From NCBI RefSeq assembly GCF_027594865.1, contig NZ_CP089391.1, positions 2,634,501 to 2,698,500 on the forward strand: DNA of 64,000 nt. Reading direction: 5' to 3'. The position numbers and the translations under genes were made by a program. The notes below the pieces were generated by a model. It did not search any database, was not told where the DNA came from, and saw only the letters and a list, made by a program, of their open reading frames with translations. Source of the stretch: Bradyrhizobium xenonodulans. Its GTDB lineage: Bacteria > Pseudomonadota > Alphaproteobacteria > Rhizobiales > Xanthobacteraceae. Below, one piece after another: positions 17,222 to 25,248 of this stretch. Each line of letters begins with the position of its first letter. Within the stretch, counting starts at the first letter, position 1.

Positions 17222-17977
17222 ATGCTCGAGATCCGCAACCTCGCAAAATCATTCGGCGGCGTGAAGGCGACCAACGACGTCTCGCTCGCGTTTCCCGACG
17301 GCTCGCTCACCGCCGTGATTGGCCCGAACGGTGCCGGCAAGAGCACGTTCTTCAACCTGATTACGGGCGCCTTGAGGCCGGACTCGGGCCAAGTATTGCT
17401 CGACGGCGTCGATCTCGCCGGCCGCTCGCCGCCGGAGATCGTGCGTCACGGCATCGGCCGTGCCTTCCAGGTCGCGAGCATCTTCAAGTCGCTGACGGTG
17501 CAGGAGACCATGCTCGCCGCCGTCAGCGCCGATCAGCGCACTTCCGCGGTGCTGCACAAGCGCTTTCCCTTGCCGGAGACGCGTGAGCGCGCCGAGCACG
17601 TGATGGAGCTGCTGGGCCTCGCCGGTAAACGCCATCGCACCGCTGCGACGCTGTCGCATGGCGACCAGAAGCTGCTCGATATCGCGCTCGCGCTGGTGCT
17701 CGAACCGAAAGTGCTGCTGCTGGACGAGCCGACCGCCGGCATGGGCCCGGAAGAACGCTGGCGCATGATCGACAAGGTGCGCGAGCTCTGGGAGACGCAA
17801 AAGATCACCGTGGTCTTCATCGAGCACGACATGGACATCGTGTTCAAGATCGCGCCGAAGATCGTCGTGCTCTGCTATGGCCGTATCCTCGCGACCGGCA
17901 CGCCCGACGAGATCCGCAACAACAGCGCCGTGATCGATGCCTATCTCGGCACCGAGCATGCGGGAGCCGCCGCATGA
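17222..17977 (+). CDS. ABC transporter ATP-binding protein (LivG-like)
   Basis: The 251-residue ATPase shows Walker A GPNGAGKSTFF, a variant signature LSHGDQKLLDIALAL (SHGDQ in place of SGGQ, usual in LivG), Walker B VLLLDEPTAGMGP and the switch His in FIEHDMDIV. It starts at the ATG at 17222, two bases after the permease stop. It pairs with the LivF-like ATPase, whose start overlaps its stop. Confidence 0.92.
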   Translation: MLEIRNLAKSFGGVKATNDVSLAFPDGSLTAVIGPNGAGKSTFFNLITGALRPDSGQVLLDGVDLAGRSPPEIVRHGIGRAFQVASIFKSLTVQETMLAAVSADQRTSAVLHKRFPLPETRERAEHVMELLGLAGKRHRTAATLSHGDQKLLDIALALVLEPKVLLLDEPTAGMGPEERWRMIDKVRELWETQKITVVFIEHDMDIVFKIAPKIVVLCYGRILATGTPDEIRNNSAVIDAYLGTEHAGAAA

Positions 17978-18687
17978 GCGACGTCGTCATCGAAGTCGCC
18001 GATCTCGACGTCTATTACGGCACCAGCCAGATCCTGTTCGGCGTCGGCCTCTCGGTCCGGCAGGGCGAGACCATGGCGCTGCTCGGCCGCAACGGCGCGG
18101 GCAAGTCGACGACCATGAAGGCGATCATGGGTCTGGCGCCGCCGCGGCGCGGCAGGGTGAGCCTGCGCGGTGCGGTGATCTCGGGGCAGAAGCCGCACCA
18201 TATCGCGCGCGCCGGCCTCGGCTTCGTTCCGGAGGACCGCCAGATCTTTCCGGAGCACACGGTCGAGGACAATCTCGTCATCGGCAAGAAGAAGGGACCG
18301 GGCGGCGAGGACGAATGGTCCATCAAGCGCATCTACGAGGTCTTTCCGCTGCTGGAGCCGTTGCGCCATCGCATCGCCGGACGCCTGTCGGGCGGCGAGC
18401 AGCAGATGCTCGCGATCGCGCGCACGCTGATGGGCAACCCCGCGCTGTTGTTGCTGGACGAGCCGAGTGAGGGGCTCGCGCCGATCATCGTGCAGCGGAT
18501 CGGCGAATTGTTGCGGCAGCTCCGCCAGCTCGGTTCGACCGTGCTGATCGCCGAGCAGAACATGCATTTCTGCCTGGGGCTGGCGAGCCATGCCACCGTC
18601 ATCGACAAGGGCCAGATCGTCTATGCTGCCGGGATCGAGGAGCTGAAGGCCAATGACGCGATCCGGCGGCGATATCTGGCCCTTTAG
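17974..18687 (+). CDS. ABC transporter ATP-binding protein (LivF-like)
   Basis: The 237-residue ATPase has Walker A GRNGAGKSTTMKA, signature LSGGEQQMLAIARTL, Walker B LLLLDEPSEGLAP and the switch His replaced by Gln in IAEQNMHFCL, which is normal for LivF. It overlaps the LivG-like gene by four bases and ends the transporter operon. Confidence 0.92.
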   Translation: MSDVVIEVADLDVYYGTSQILFGVGLSVRQGETMALLGRNGAGKSTTMKAIMGLAPPRRGRVSLRGAVISGQKPHHIARAGLGFVPEDRQIFPEHTVEDNLVIGKKKGPGGEDEWSIKRIYEVFPLLEPLRHRIAGRLSGGEQQMLAIARTLMGNPALLLLDEPSEGLAPIIVQRIGELLRQLRQLGSTVLIAEQNMHFCLGLASHATVIDKGQIVYAAGIEELKANDAIRRRYLAL

Positions 18688-18851
18688 GCCGGGCTGCCGG
18701 TGCCTAAATAGGCCGAAAGAAGAAAACCATTGCCCGGGGGGTGTCTGACGGAAGGAGTTTCCCCTCCGGGCGGCAAAAACGCCAATCGCTTCCATTGCCG
18801 TTTTGGGCCGAAACGACGACATTCCCGTCAGGATTTGATGGATTGACGACC

Positions 18852-19070
18852 ATGGAACGCACCGGATTTGAGCCCTTCGGCGAGCAGCTGGTGTCCGCAA
18901 CGGACACCCAGCCGAAATCGCGTGCCTCAAAGCTCCTGCTGCGGGCCGGCACCACGGTGTTCTGGTCGCTGGTGGCGGGCATCGTGCTCGCGCGCGCGGC
19001 CTTTTTCGAGCCGGGCGTTTATGACGGCTTCAGCCGCGTCGCCTCGCTGGCCAAGAGCCTGATCTTCTAA
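18852..19070 (+). CDS. Small single-pass membrane protein, hypothetical
   Basis: The likely start is the ATG at 18852, giving 72 residues. A polar N-terminal half (MERTGFEPFGEQLVSATDTQ) precedes one membrane segment (TVFWSLVAGIVLARAAFF) and a short amphipathic tail. An in-frame start at 18741 would add a Gln/Arg-rich stretch that looks non-coding. The Shine-Dalgarno signal is weak. I do not recognise the family. It stands alone between the ABC operon and the YeiH-type gene. Confidence 0.55.
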   Translation: MERTGFEPFGEQLVSATDTQPKSRASKLLLRAGTTVFWSLVAGIVLARAAFFEPGVYDGFSRVASLAKSLIF

Positions 19071-19182
19071 GGCCATTTATTCCGGGCCGAGGATAGAACT
19101 TCCCCTCGGCCCTGATATGTCGAAAACATATTTCCCAACGGAAGCGCGCTGCGTATAAATCTTTCTCCTCTGGGAGAGATTT

Positions 19183-20241
19183 GTGTCGCAGAATCAAGCA
19201 TCCAGCCCGGCCGGCGCCAAGCCGGCTACTGCCATGAGCCGCGTCGTCGCGCTGATTCCCGGCATCCTCCTCTGCATTGCCGTCGCCGGTGTCTCGGCCC
19301 TGCTCGAGCACCTGGAGCTGGGCGTCTTCGAGCATCCCTATGTCGAGGCGCTGGTGATGGCGATCCTGCTCGGCATGGCGCTGCGCAGCTTCTGGAAACC
19401 GGCGCCGCGCTGGCAGGCCGGCATCGCCTTCAGCGCCAAACAGCTCCTCGAAGTCGCGGTCATGCTGCTGGGTGCTTCGATCAGCTTCGCCGCCATTGCC
19501 GCTTCGGGCATCGCGCTGCTGGCGTCGATCGCCGCGGTGGTCGTGATCGCACTCACGGTCAGCTTCGGCCTCAGCCGGATGCTCGGCCTGTCGACGCGGC
19601 TGTCGATCCTGATCGCCTGCGGCAACTCGATCTGCGGCAATTCGGCGATCGCCGCGGTGGCGCCGATCATCGGCGCCAACAACGACGAGATCGCGTCCTC
19701 GATCTCCTTCACCGCGATCCTCGGCGTGATGATGGTGCTCGGCCTGCCGCTGCTGATTCCGCTCCTGCAATTGTCGGCCACGCAATACGGCATCCTGGCA
19801 GGTCTCACTGTCTATGCGGTGCCGCAGGTTCTCGCGGCGACGGTGCCGGCCGGTCTCGTCTCGACGCAGATCGGAACGCTCGTGAAACTGATGCGCGTGC
19901 TGATGCTCGGGCCGGTCGTCGTCGGCCTGTCGCTCGCCGCCTCACGCTGGCAGAGCGGCGCCAAGAAGGCCAATGTCGGCTTCTTCCGCCTGGTTCCGTG
20001 GTTCATCCTCGGCTTTCTCGCGCTGGCGACCCTGCGCTCGCTGGAGATCGTGCCGGGCACGGTGGTCGGGCCGGTGACGAAGATCACCAGTTTCCTCACG
20101 GTGGTGTCGATGGCCGCACTCGGCCTCGGCGTCGACGTGCGCGTGCTGGCGAATGTCGGCGGGCGCGTCACCGCGGCCGTCACGCTGTCGCTGATGCTGC
20201 TGCTCGGCATCAGCATCGCGCTGGTGCACTGGTTCAAGTGA
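19183..20241 (+). CDS. YeiH/UPF0324 family putative sulfate or anion exporter
   Basis: The 352-residue protein has about ten membrane segments with the family's conserved ILIACGNSICGNSAIAAVAP and ALGLGVDVRVLANVG motifs. It starts at a GTG preceded by GGGAGAG. YeiH homologues are predicted exporters of sulfate or small organic anions, but the substrate is not well established. It ends 140 bases from the converging NitT/TauT-type ATPase, with a 92-bp palindromic repeat between them. Proximity to the sulfur/nitrogen-type ABC cluster is suggestive only. Confidence 0.85.
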   Translation: MSQNQASSPAGAKPATAMSRVVALIPGILLCIAVAGVSALLEHLELGVFEHPYVEALVMAILLGMALRSFWKPAPRWQAGIAFSAKQLLEVAVMLLGASISFAAIAASGIALLASIAAVVVIALTVSFGLSRMLGLSTRLSILIACGNSICGNSAIAAVAPIIGANNDEIASSISFTAILGVMMVLGLPLLIPLLQLSATQYGILAGLTVYAVPQVLAATVPAGLVSTQIGTLVKLMRVLMLGPVVVGLSLAASRWQSGAKKANVGFFRLVPWFILGFLALATLRSLEIVPGTVVGPVTKITSFLTVVSMAALGLGVDVRVLANVGGRVTAAVTLSLMLLLGISIALVHWFK

Positions 20242-20256
20242 TTGGAGCGAAACTGC

Positions 20257-20348
20257 CGTAGGGTGGGCAAAGGCGCGCGGCGCCGTGCCCACCAGTCGGT
20301 TCAGCTTGTAGCCAAGGGGTGGGCACGCTTCGCTTTGCCCACCCTACG
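20257..20348. repeat. 92-bp dispersed palindromic repeat, copy A
   Basis: Terminal arms CGTAGGGTGGGCAAAG and CTTTGCCCACCCTACG are perfect 16-bp inverted repeats, with an inner GTGCCCACC / GGTGGGCAC pair. A second copy of the same length lies at 43164-43255. This copy lies between two converging gene ends, where its hairpins could terminate transcription both ways. Confidence 0.85.
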
Positions 20349-20380
20349 TGACCGTCATCGCCGGGAGCGGGACAAGTCAA

Positions 20381-21253
20381 TCAGATCACATCCGCCAGCG
20401 AATGGCCGTGCAGCTCGATGTTCAGCCCCTGCATGCCCATGTCGCTGATCTCGCCGCCCATCGCCTTCAGGCTTTCCTCGCGGATCAGCGACATCAGCCC
20501 GCGGCGCAGCGCGAGAAACTCCGACGACATCATCATCGATTGCTGCCGCGGCCGTTCCAGCGGAATCGGAATCTCCGCCTTGATCGAACCGGGGCGGGCG
20601 GTCATGCAGTAGACGCGGTCGGAGAGGAAGATCGCTTCATCAATGTCGTGGGTGACGAACAGCACCGAGATCTTCAGCCGCTGCCACATATTGGTGAGGA
20701 TCTGCTGCATGATGACGCGGGTCTGCGCATCGAGCGCGCCGAACGGCTCGTCGAGCAGCAGCACCTTCGGCCCCGTGGCGAGCGCCCGGACGATCCCGAC
20801 GCGCTGCTTCATGCCGCCGGAGAGTTTTTCAGGATAATGCTTCTCGAAGGCTTCGAGACCGGCGAGCCCCAACAGCGTGCGCGCCGCGCGTTCCCGCTGC
20901 GAGCGCGGCATGCCGCGCATCTTCAACCCGAACTCGACGTTCTCCCGCACCGTCTTCCAGGGAAACAGCGAATATTGCTGGAACACCATGCCGCGTTCGG
21001 CGCTGGGTCCGTTCACAGGCTCGCCGTCGACGGTGACGATGCCCGTGGTCGGCTTGAGGAAGCCCGCGACAGCGTTGAGCAGCGTCGACTTTCCGCAGCC
21101 GGAGGGTCCGACGATCGAGACGAACTCGCCGGGCTTCACATGGATCTGCGTGTCCGTGACGGCCTGAACCGGCCCCTCGATGCTGTCGTAGCTGAGGGAG
21201 AAGTTCCTGACTTCGATGTGGCCCTGCGGTGCCTTGGTCGGAATCTCTGTCAT
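20381..21253 (-). CDS. NitT/TauT-type ABC transporter ATP-binding protein
   Basis: The 290-residue ATPase has Walker A GPSGCGKSTLLNAV, signature LSGGMKQRVGIVRAL, Walker B VLLLDEPFGALDAQT and the switch His in FVTHDIDEAIFL, all typical of nitrate/sulfonate/taurine importers. The first 20 residues form a short leader before the fold. The C-terminal tail after about residue 240 is longer than minimal family members. It starts at the ATG at 21253, which overlaps the permease stop by four bases. It is the last gene of the minus-strand transporter operon. Confidence 0.92.
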   Translation of the reverse strand: MTEIPTKAPQGHIEVRNFSLSYDSIEGPVQAVTDTQIHVKPGEFVSIVGPSGCGKSTLLNAVAGFLKPTTGIVTVDGEPVNGPSAERGMVFQQYSLFPWKTVRENVEFGLKMRGMPRSQRERAARTLLGLAGLEAFEKHYPEKLSGGMKQRVGIVRALATGPKVLLLDEPFGALDAQTRVIMQQILTNMWQRLKISVLFVTHDIDEAIFLSDRVYCMTARPGSIKAEIPIPLERPRQQSMMMSSEFLALRRGLMSLIREESLKAMGGEISDMGMQGLNIELHGHSLADVI

Positions 21254-22152
21254 TTCAGTCTCCACGGCATCACCAATTGCCCGGCGCCTCGGATCAACAT
21301 GCTCGATCCAAGGCCGAGCACGCCGATCGCGATCATGCCGAGTGCGATGTCGGCATACTGGACCAGGGAATAAGCTTCCCATGTGAAGTAGCCGATGCCG
21401 TACTGACCGGAGATCATCTCGGCGGCGATCAGCGACACCCAGGCGACGCCCATGCCGACGGTGAGGCCGGTGAAGATGTGCGGCAGCGAAGCCGGGAAAT
21501 ACACCTCGCGGAAGATCGAGCGCTCGCGTGCGCCGAGACATTGCGCGGCGCGCACCAGCACGGGATCGACCAGCGACATGCCGTGCAGCGTGTTGACCAG
21601 GATCGGAAAGAACGAGCCGAGGAAGGTGATGTAGACGATGCTCTGCTCGTTGGTCGGCCACAGCATGATCGCCATCGGCACCCAGGCGATCGCCGGGATC
21701 GGCCGCAGCACTTCGGCCACGGGGAAGATGATCTCATGCACCAGCTTGAAGCGACCCATGATCAGGCCGAGCGGGACGCCGACGATGGCCGCGAGCGAGA
21801 AGCCGATGAAGATGCGCCGGCAGCTCAGTGCGATGTGCAGCAGGAATTTGGGATCGTGGATCGCCTTGGTGAAGCTCGCATAGACCGCGAGCGGCGAGGG
21901 CACGTTGGTAAAGCGCACGAAGAACACGACGCGATAGGTCGTGAGCAGGTGCCAGACCAGCAGGAAGGCGAGCAGGGAGATGACGCCGATCGCGGTGGCG
22001 CGCAGGCCGGCGCGGTTCAGCTTGTACCAGCGCAGTGCGAGTGTGACAAAGGAAGGCGGTGTCGCGGGCGGGATGACGGCGGGCACGGGGCCTGCCTCTG
22101 CAATGGCCGGCATGCTGTCCTCGGGATGTCTGACGAGGGCGGGACTGCTCAC
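21250..22152 (-). CDS. NitT/TauT-type ABC transporter permease
   Basis: The 300-residue permease has about six hydrophobic segments and the BPD inner-membrane motif around AAQCLGARERSIFREVYFPA and SLPHIFTGLTVGMG. The N-terminal 45 residues are polar and Pro/Ala-rich. It overlaps the binding-protein gene upstream and the ATPase gene downstream by four bases each, so all three are translationally coupled. The family imports nitrate, sulfonates, taurine, cyanate or pyrimidine precursors. Confidence 0.9.
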   Translation of the reverse strand: MSSPALVRHPEDSMPAIAEAGPVPAVIPPATPPSFVTLALRWYKLNRAGLRATAIGVISLLAFLLVWHLLTTYRVVFFVRFTNVPSPLAVYASFTKAIHDPKFLLHIALSCRRIFIGFSLAAIVGVPLGLIMGRFKLVHEIIFPVAEVLRPIPAIAWVPMAIMLWPTNEQSIVYITFLGSFFPILVNTLHGMSLVDPVLVRAAQCLGARERSIFREVYFPASLPHIFTGLTVGMGVAWVSLIAAEMISGQYGIGYFTWEAYSLVQYADIALGMIAIGVLGLGSSMLIRGAGQLVMPWRLK

Positions 22153-23582
22153 GTCTTGCCTCCGCCGACGGCCGCCTTCACCGCGTCATCGAAGCCGAGC
22201 ACCTTGCCGCTGATCTTGGCGGCGTAGGCTTCCGCGTCCTTCTTGAGCAGGAACGGAGCGACCTCGCCATTACCGACCGCGAAGAAGGCCTGGTCGGCGA
22301 ACAGCTTGATGCCGCGCGTCGTGTCGAACACATAGGCGACGTTGATCTTCATGCCCTTGGCCTTGAAGTCGGCATAGGCGCCGAGCGTGCAGGCGGCGGA
22401 CGAGAACGGCATGATGCCTGAAGCGTCGATCCAGACCTCGCCGGCCTTGCGCGGGTCGGCGATCGGCTTCTTGCAGAAGGAATCTTCGCCGGAGATATCG
22501 TAGTTCTTCGTGCTGGCAATCTGCGCGTCATAGTCGAGCTTCATCTCGGCATAGGCCCTGCGGATGTAGCTGTCGTCGACCCATTTCTTCGGATCGAACT
22601 CCTTCATGCGGCCGAGGTTTTGAAGAACCTTGACGTCGGCAGTGGCCGCGTCGATCAGCGCTGGCTTCACCGTGGGATCGGTGGTCATGTTGCCGCTGGG
22701 ACCCAGGAAAATGTATACGACTTCCTTGCTGATGCCGGTCCATTCCTGGATCTTTTCCGCTGCCAGCTTGGGATCGTCGCGCAGCCACTGGTTGGCGGCG
22801 ATGACGGCCTTGAAATAGGCAACGACGACCTCCGGATATTTTTCGGCGAAGTCGGTGCGGACGACGATGCCGTGGAAGGTCGGCAGATTGGTCTCGACGC
22901 CGTCGAAGATTTTTCGCGCGAAGCCGCGGAACGGCAACAGCTCGGCGAAGGGGACGAAGTCGGCATGCGCGTCGATCTTCTTCTCCTGGAGGTTGGTCGA
23001 GCCGACCTCGGGACTCTGGCTGACGAGCTGGAAGTAATCGGCAGGGTAGCCGCGGTCCTGCATCGCCTTCAGCACCATGCCGTGCGCGGCGGAGCCAAAG
23101 GGCACGCTGACGAGCTTGCCTTTGAGATCGGCGAGATCGTAGTAGGGCGAGTCCTTGTGAACGACCATGCCGTTGCCGGAGCCTGACAGGCTGTAGGCGG
23201 CAATGCCGATCAGGCGGCTCTTGCTTTCGGGATTGCTGTCGAAGGTGAAGCCGTTCACGATCAGCGGATAATCGCCCATCATGCCGATCTGCAGCTTGTT
23301 CGCCATCATCGCGTTGGTGACGGGCGGGCCGGACGTGAAGTTCTGCCACTCCAGCTCGAACTTGATGTTGGCGTACTTGCCGTCCTTCGGCAGGTATTTT
23401 TCGAGGAGATGCAGTTGCCGGATGACGACGCCGGCCGTCACCGTGTTGGTCGTGGTGTCCTGTGTTCCGATACCGAGCGTGACGGTTTCCGCCGCGGCCG
23501 GCTGCACGAAGACTAGCGCCAGCGATGTCACCGAGATCGCGATCGAGAGCGTGGGAAGGTGGCGGACCATTCTCATCCTCAT
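22149..23582 (-). CDS. NitT/TauT-type substrate-binding protein with C-terminal NosL-like domain
   Basis: From the ATG at 23582 the protein has 477 residues; a GTG at 23624 and two further ATGs are alternatives. A signal peptide (LSIAISVTSLALVFVQPAAA) precedes a type II binding domain with MMGDYPLIVNGFTF and LKGKLVSVPFGSAAHGMVLK. This ends near residue 330. The C-terminal ~115 residues (from about DSFCKKPIADP through WIDASGIMPFSSAACTLGA to AFFAVGNGEVAPFLLKK and DAEAYAAKISGKVLGFDDA) resemble NosL, a periplasmic copper-binding lipoprotein family. Ordinary TauA/SsuA proteins are about 320-340 residues, so this is a fusion. The ligand is unknown. Confidence 0.8.
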   Translation of the reverse strand: MRMRMVRHLPTLSIAISVTSLALVFVQPAAAETVTLGIGTQDTTTNTVTAGVVIRQLHLLEKYLPKDGKYANIKFELEWQNFTSGPPVTNAMMANKLQIGMMGDYPLIVNGFTFDSNPESKSRLIGIAAYSLSGSGNGMVVHKDSPYYDLADLKGKLVSVPFGSAAHGMVLKAMQDRGYPADYFQLVSQSPEVGSTNLQEKKIDAHADFVPFAELLPFRGFARKIFDGVETNLPTFHGIVVRTDFAEKYPEVVVAYFKAVIAANQWLRDDPKLAAEKIQEWTGISKEVVYIFLGPSGNMTTDPTVKPALIDAATADVKVLQNLGRMKEFDPKKWVDDSYIRRAYAEMKLDYDAQIASTKNYDISGEDSFCKKPIADPRKAGEVWIDASGIMPFSSAACTLGAYADFKAKGMKINVAYVFDTTRGIKLFADQAFFAVGNGEVAPFLLKKDAEAYAAKISGKVLGFDDAVKAAVGGGKT

Positions 23583-23656
23583 TCGGTTGGATGTGCTGTG
23601 GTTGCCATGATTGGGTGAGGGCACCGGCAGGGCAAATCCGGAATGATGACCGCAGT

Positions 23657-23667
23657 CGATTAGTTGC
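23657..23667 (-). promoter_or_regulatory. Cluster motif, site 1 (upstream of the binding-protein gene)
   Basis: On the minus strand the site reads GCAACTAATCG, 74 bases before the ATG at 23582. It matches sites at 25096, 25160 and 26045. The 37 bases starting here align with those starting at site 3 with about 26 identities, so promoter architecture is shared. Confidence 0.6.
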
Positions 23668-23751
23668 CGGGAAAAGCTGATTGCATACTCCTTGGGCAGT
23701 CCTGCACTATAAAGCCGCTTGCCTGTGCACCGGCCTTGGCCGCAAATTCCT

Positions 23752-24525
23752 CTAGTCGGATGCGTGACCGCGCATCTCCTCCAGCACGTCGGGCCGGCAG
23801 ACTACGATCTGCGAGCGCTTGGTCAGCACGATTCCCTTCTCCTGCATGCGCTTCAGGCTGATCGTGACCCACTGTCTGGTGGCACCGACCATGTGGGCGA
23901 TGTCGGCATGGGTGAAGGCTGCCGCGATCACGCGGCCGTCGGCATCCTCGACGCCGTAAAGCTCGACGAGATGCAGCAACAGATGCGCGAGGCGCTGCGT
24001 GATCGAACGCGTTCCCAACATCTGGGCCAGCGCGGAGTAGCATTTGCCCTTGAAGGTCAGGCCCTCGATGAGGCCGATCGCGAGGTTCGGGATCTCGACC
24101 GCGAGCGAGCGCAGCTCTTTTCCGGGCAGATGCACGACGCTGCAATTGCTGGATGCGACGCCGGACCATTGATGCACGGTGCCCTCGAACACCTCGGGGC
24201 CCCCGACGAAATTGCCGACATGCCAATAGGCGAGCGTGATCTCGCGCCCAAGCGGGGAGGTGTAGAACACCCGGATACGTCCGCTCTCGATCAGCCAGAT
24301 GCCGTCATGCTTGCCGCCCTGGCTGAACAGCGTCTGGCCGCGGTTGAGCACTTTTCGGCGGCCCTGCTTCAGCACCAGTTCCCGCTCGCGCGGCGAGAGC
24401 TTGTCCATCAGCGGCGGCGGCCCGCCGATCCATTGCTGGTTCTCGGTGAGCAGCAGCGAGGAATTGCCCGCGGGCCGGGCGGCCGGTGGAACAGCCCCGC
24501 GAACTACATTGGCCGCCTGCAACAT
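23752..24525 (-). CDS. Crp/Fnr family transcriptional regulator
   Basis: The 257-residue protein has an N-terminal cyclic-nucleotide-type beta barrel (GKHDGIWLIESGRIRVFY, LAYWHVGNFVGGPEVF), a dimerisation helix and a C-terminal winged helix (FTHADIAHMVGATRQWVTIS). The recognition helix reads ATRQWVTISL; against Crp (SRETVGRIL) the first Arg is kept but Glu becomes Gln and the second Arg becomes Ile, so a standard Crp or Fnr box is not expected. It has no N-terminal four-Cys Fnr cluster. GGAGG lies six bases before the ATG. It lies inside the AprA-like cluster and is the obvious candidate to bind the GMAACTAATYG motif. Confidence 0.88.
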   Translation of the reverse strand: MLQAANVVRGAVPPAARPAGNSSLLLTENQQWIGGPPPLMDKLSPRERELVLKQGRRKVLNRGQTLFSQGGKHDGIWLIESGRIRVFYTSPLGREITLAYWHVGNFVGGPEVFEGTVHQWSGVASSNCSVVHLPGKELRSLAVEIPNLAIGLIEGLTFKGKCYSALAQMLGTRSITQRLAHLLLHLVELYGVEDADGRVIAAAFTHADIAHMVGATRQWVTISLKRMQEKGIVLTKRSQIVVCRPDVLEEMRGHASD

Positions 24526-24597
24526 CGTCTGCCTCCGGAACGTTCAAATCGTTCTAAAGAGGAGCAATGTCCGTGCCAGATGGGGGCCACTCACACC

Positions 24598-24707
24598 GCC
24601 GTCGTCGCGCGCGAAGGCGGGCGATCCAGTATTCCAGAGACAGCAACGGGTTACGGAGAGGTCGCGGCGTACCGGATTGCCGCCTTCGCGGGGAATGACA
24701 GCGGAGT
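24598..24707. repeat. Dispersed palindromic repeat (GCGAAGGCGGG type)
   Basis: The stretch holds inverted arms GCGAAGGCGG near its left end and CCGCCTTCGCG near its right, with ATTCCAGAGAC and GGGAATGAC elements. This resembles a short interspersed repeat common in Bradyrhizobium-type genomes. It separates the DUF971 gene from the Crp/Fnr gene and has no coding potential. Confidence 0.6.
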
Positions 24708-24745
24708 TTGTGGCCGCTACTGAGCCAATCGCGCGGTGGCGTCGA

Positions 24746-25048
24746 TTAGCGTCCCGCCAAACTCAACAGATACGTCTTCGGATAAATCCCCCTGTTATGC
24801 CCATCCGAGAACGAGATGTTCAGCCCATAGCCGAGATCGCCGATCTCCGTGATCGCGATGCCGGGAAAGCTTGCAGGAAAGCGGCCGTCGAAGCGGGCGC
24901 GGGTGCAGTGGGCGCATTTGCAGGAGAGGCGGAGTTTTTCCGCGGGGACGCTCAGCGCATCGCCCTCGGTCGTGCGCACGAGGAGCGTCGCGAGATCGGC
25001 GCTTGTCTCATAGTCGGCCAATGTCGGCGCCACCAGGGTCATGGTCAT
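24746..25048 (-). CDS. DUF971 (gamma-butyrobetaine hydroxylase N-terminal-like) domain protein
   Basis: The 100-residue protein consists of one DUF971 domain. It has the LRLSCKCAHCTRARFDGRFP segment, with the Cys-x-Cys-x2-Cys cluster that binds metal in relatives, and the terminal signature SDGHNRGIYPKTYL. I start at the ATG at 25048 because GGAGG sits six bases upstream; the frame extends to 25099 but would run into the regulatory motif. In bacteria, stand-alone DUF971 proteins are often linked to Fe-S cluster biology; the exact role is unknown. It is divergent from the ferredoxin reductase gene. Confidence 0.8.
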   Translation of the reverse strand: MTMTLVAPTLADYETSADLATLLVRTTEGDALSVPAEKLRLSCKCAHCTRARFDGRFPASFPGIAITEIGDLGYGLNISFSDGHNRGIYPKTYLLSLAGR

Positions 25049-25095
25049 GACGAACCTCCGACTCCTGTCTACGTCGTCGCGACAAGCCCGCGATA

Positions 25096-25107
25096 GCAAC
25101 TAATTGC
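25096..25107. promoter_or_regulatory. Cluster motif, site 2 (upstream of the DUF971 gene)
   Basis: GCAACTAATTGC is nearly self-complementary. It lies 47 bases before the DUF971 ATG. Read on the minus strand it continues TTGCTATCGCGGG, very like site 4, which continues TTGCTATCACCGG. Confidence 0.6.
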
Positions 25108-25159
25108 CAGCGCGGACGCAGCGGTGCTGCCTGCTCTTCAATCACCGTCCGCGAAATGT

Positions 25160-25170
25160 GAAACTAATCG
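25160..25170 (+). promoter_or_regulatory. Cluster motif, site 3 (upstream of the ferredoxin reductase gene)
   Basis: GAAACTAATCG lies 78 bases before the ATG at 25249, in the same orientation relative to its gene as sites 1 and 4. It is followed by ACCGGGATTTT and TTCCGAATTGCC, which match site 1's downstream TTCCGGATTTGCC. Confidence 0.6.
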
Positions 25171-25248
25171 ACCGGGATTTTCACTTCCGAATTGCCGGAC
25201 TCTCCTCTCTCCGAAATCTTGTGCGCCAACGAGGACTGAGGAGAGACC

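Noticed and set aside
24721..24760. GCTAATCGAC near 24742 as a fifth copy of the cluster motif
   Set aside because: It lies within the end of the DUF971 coding sequence, matches only part of the motif and has no gene start at a suitable distance.
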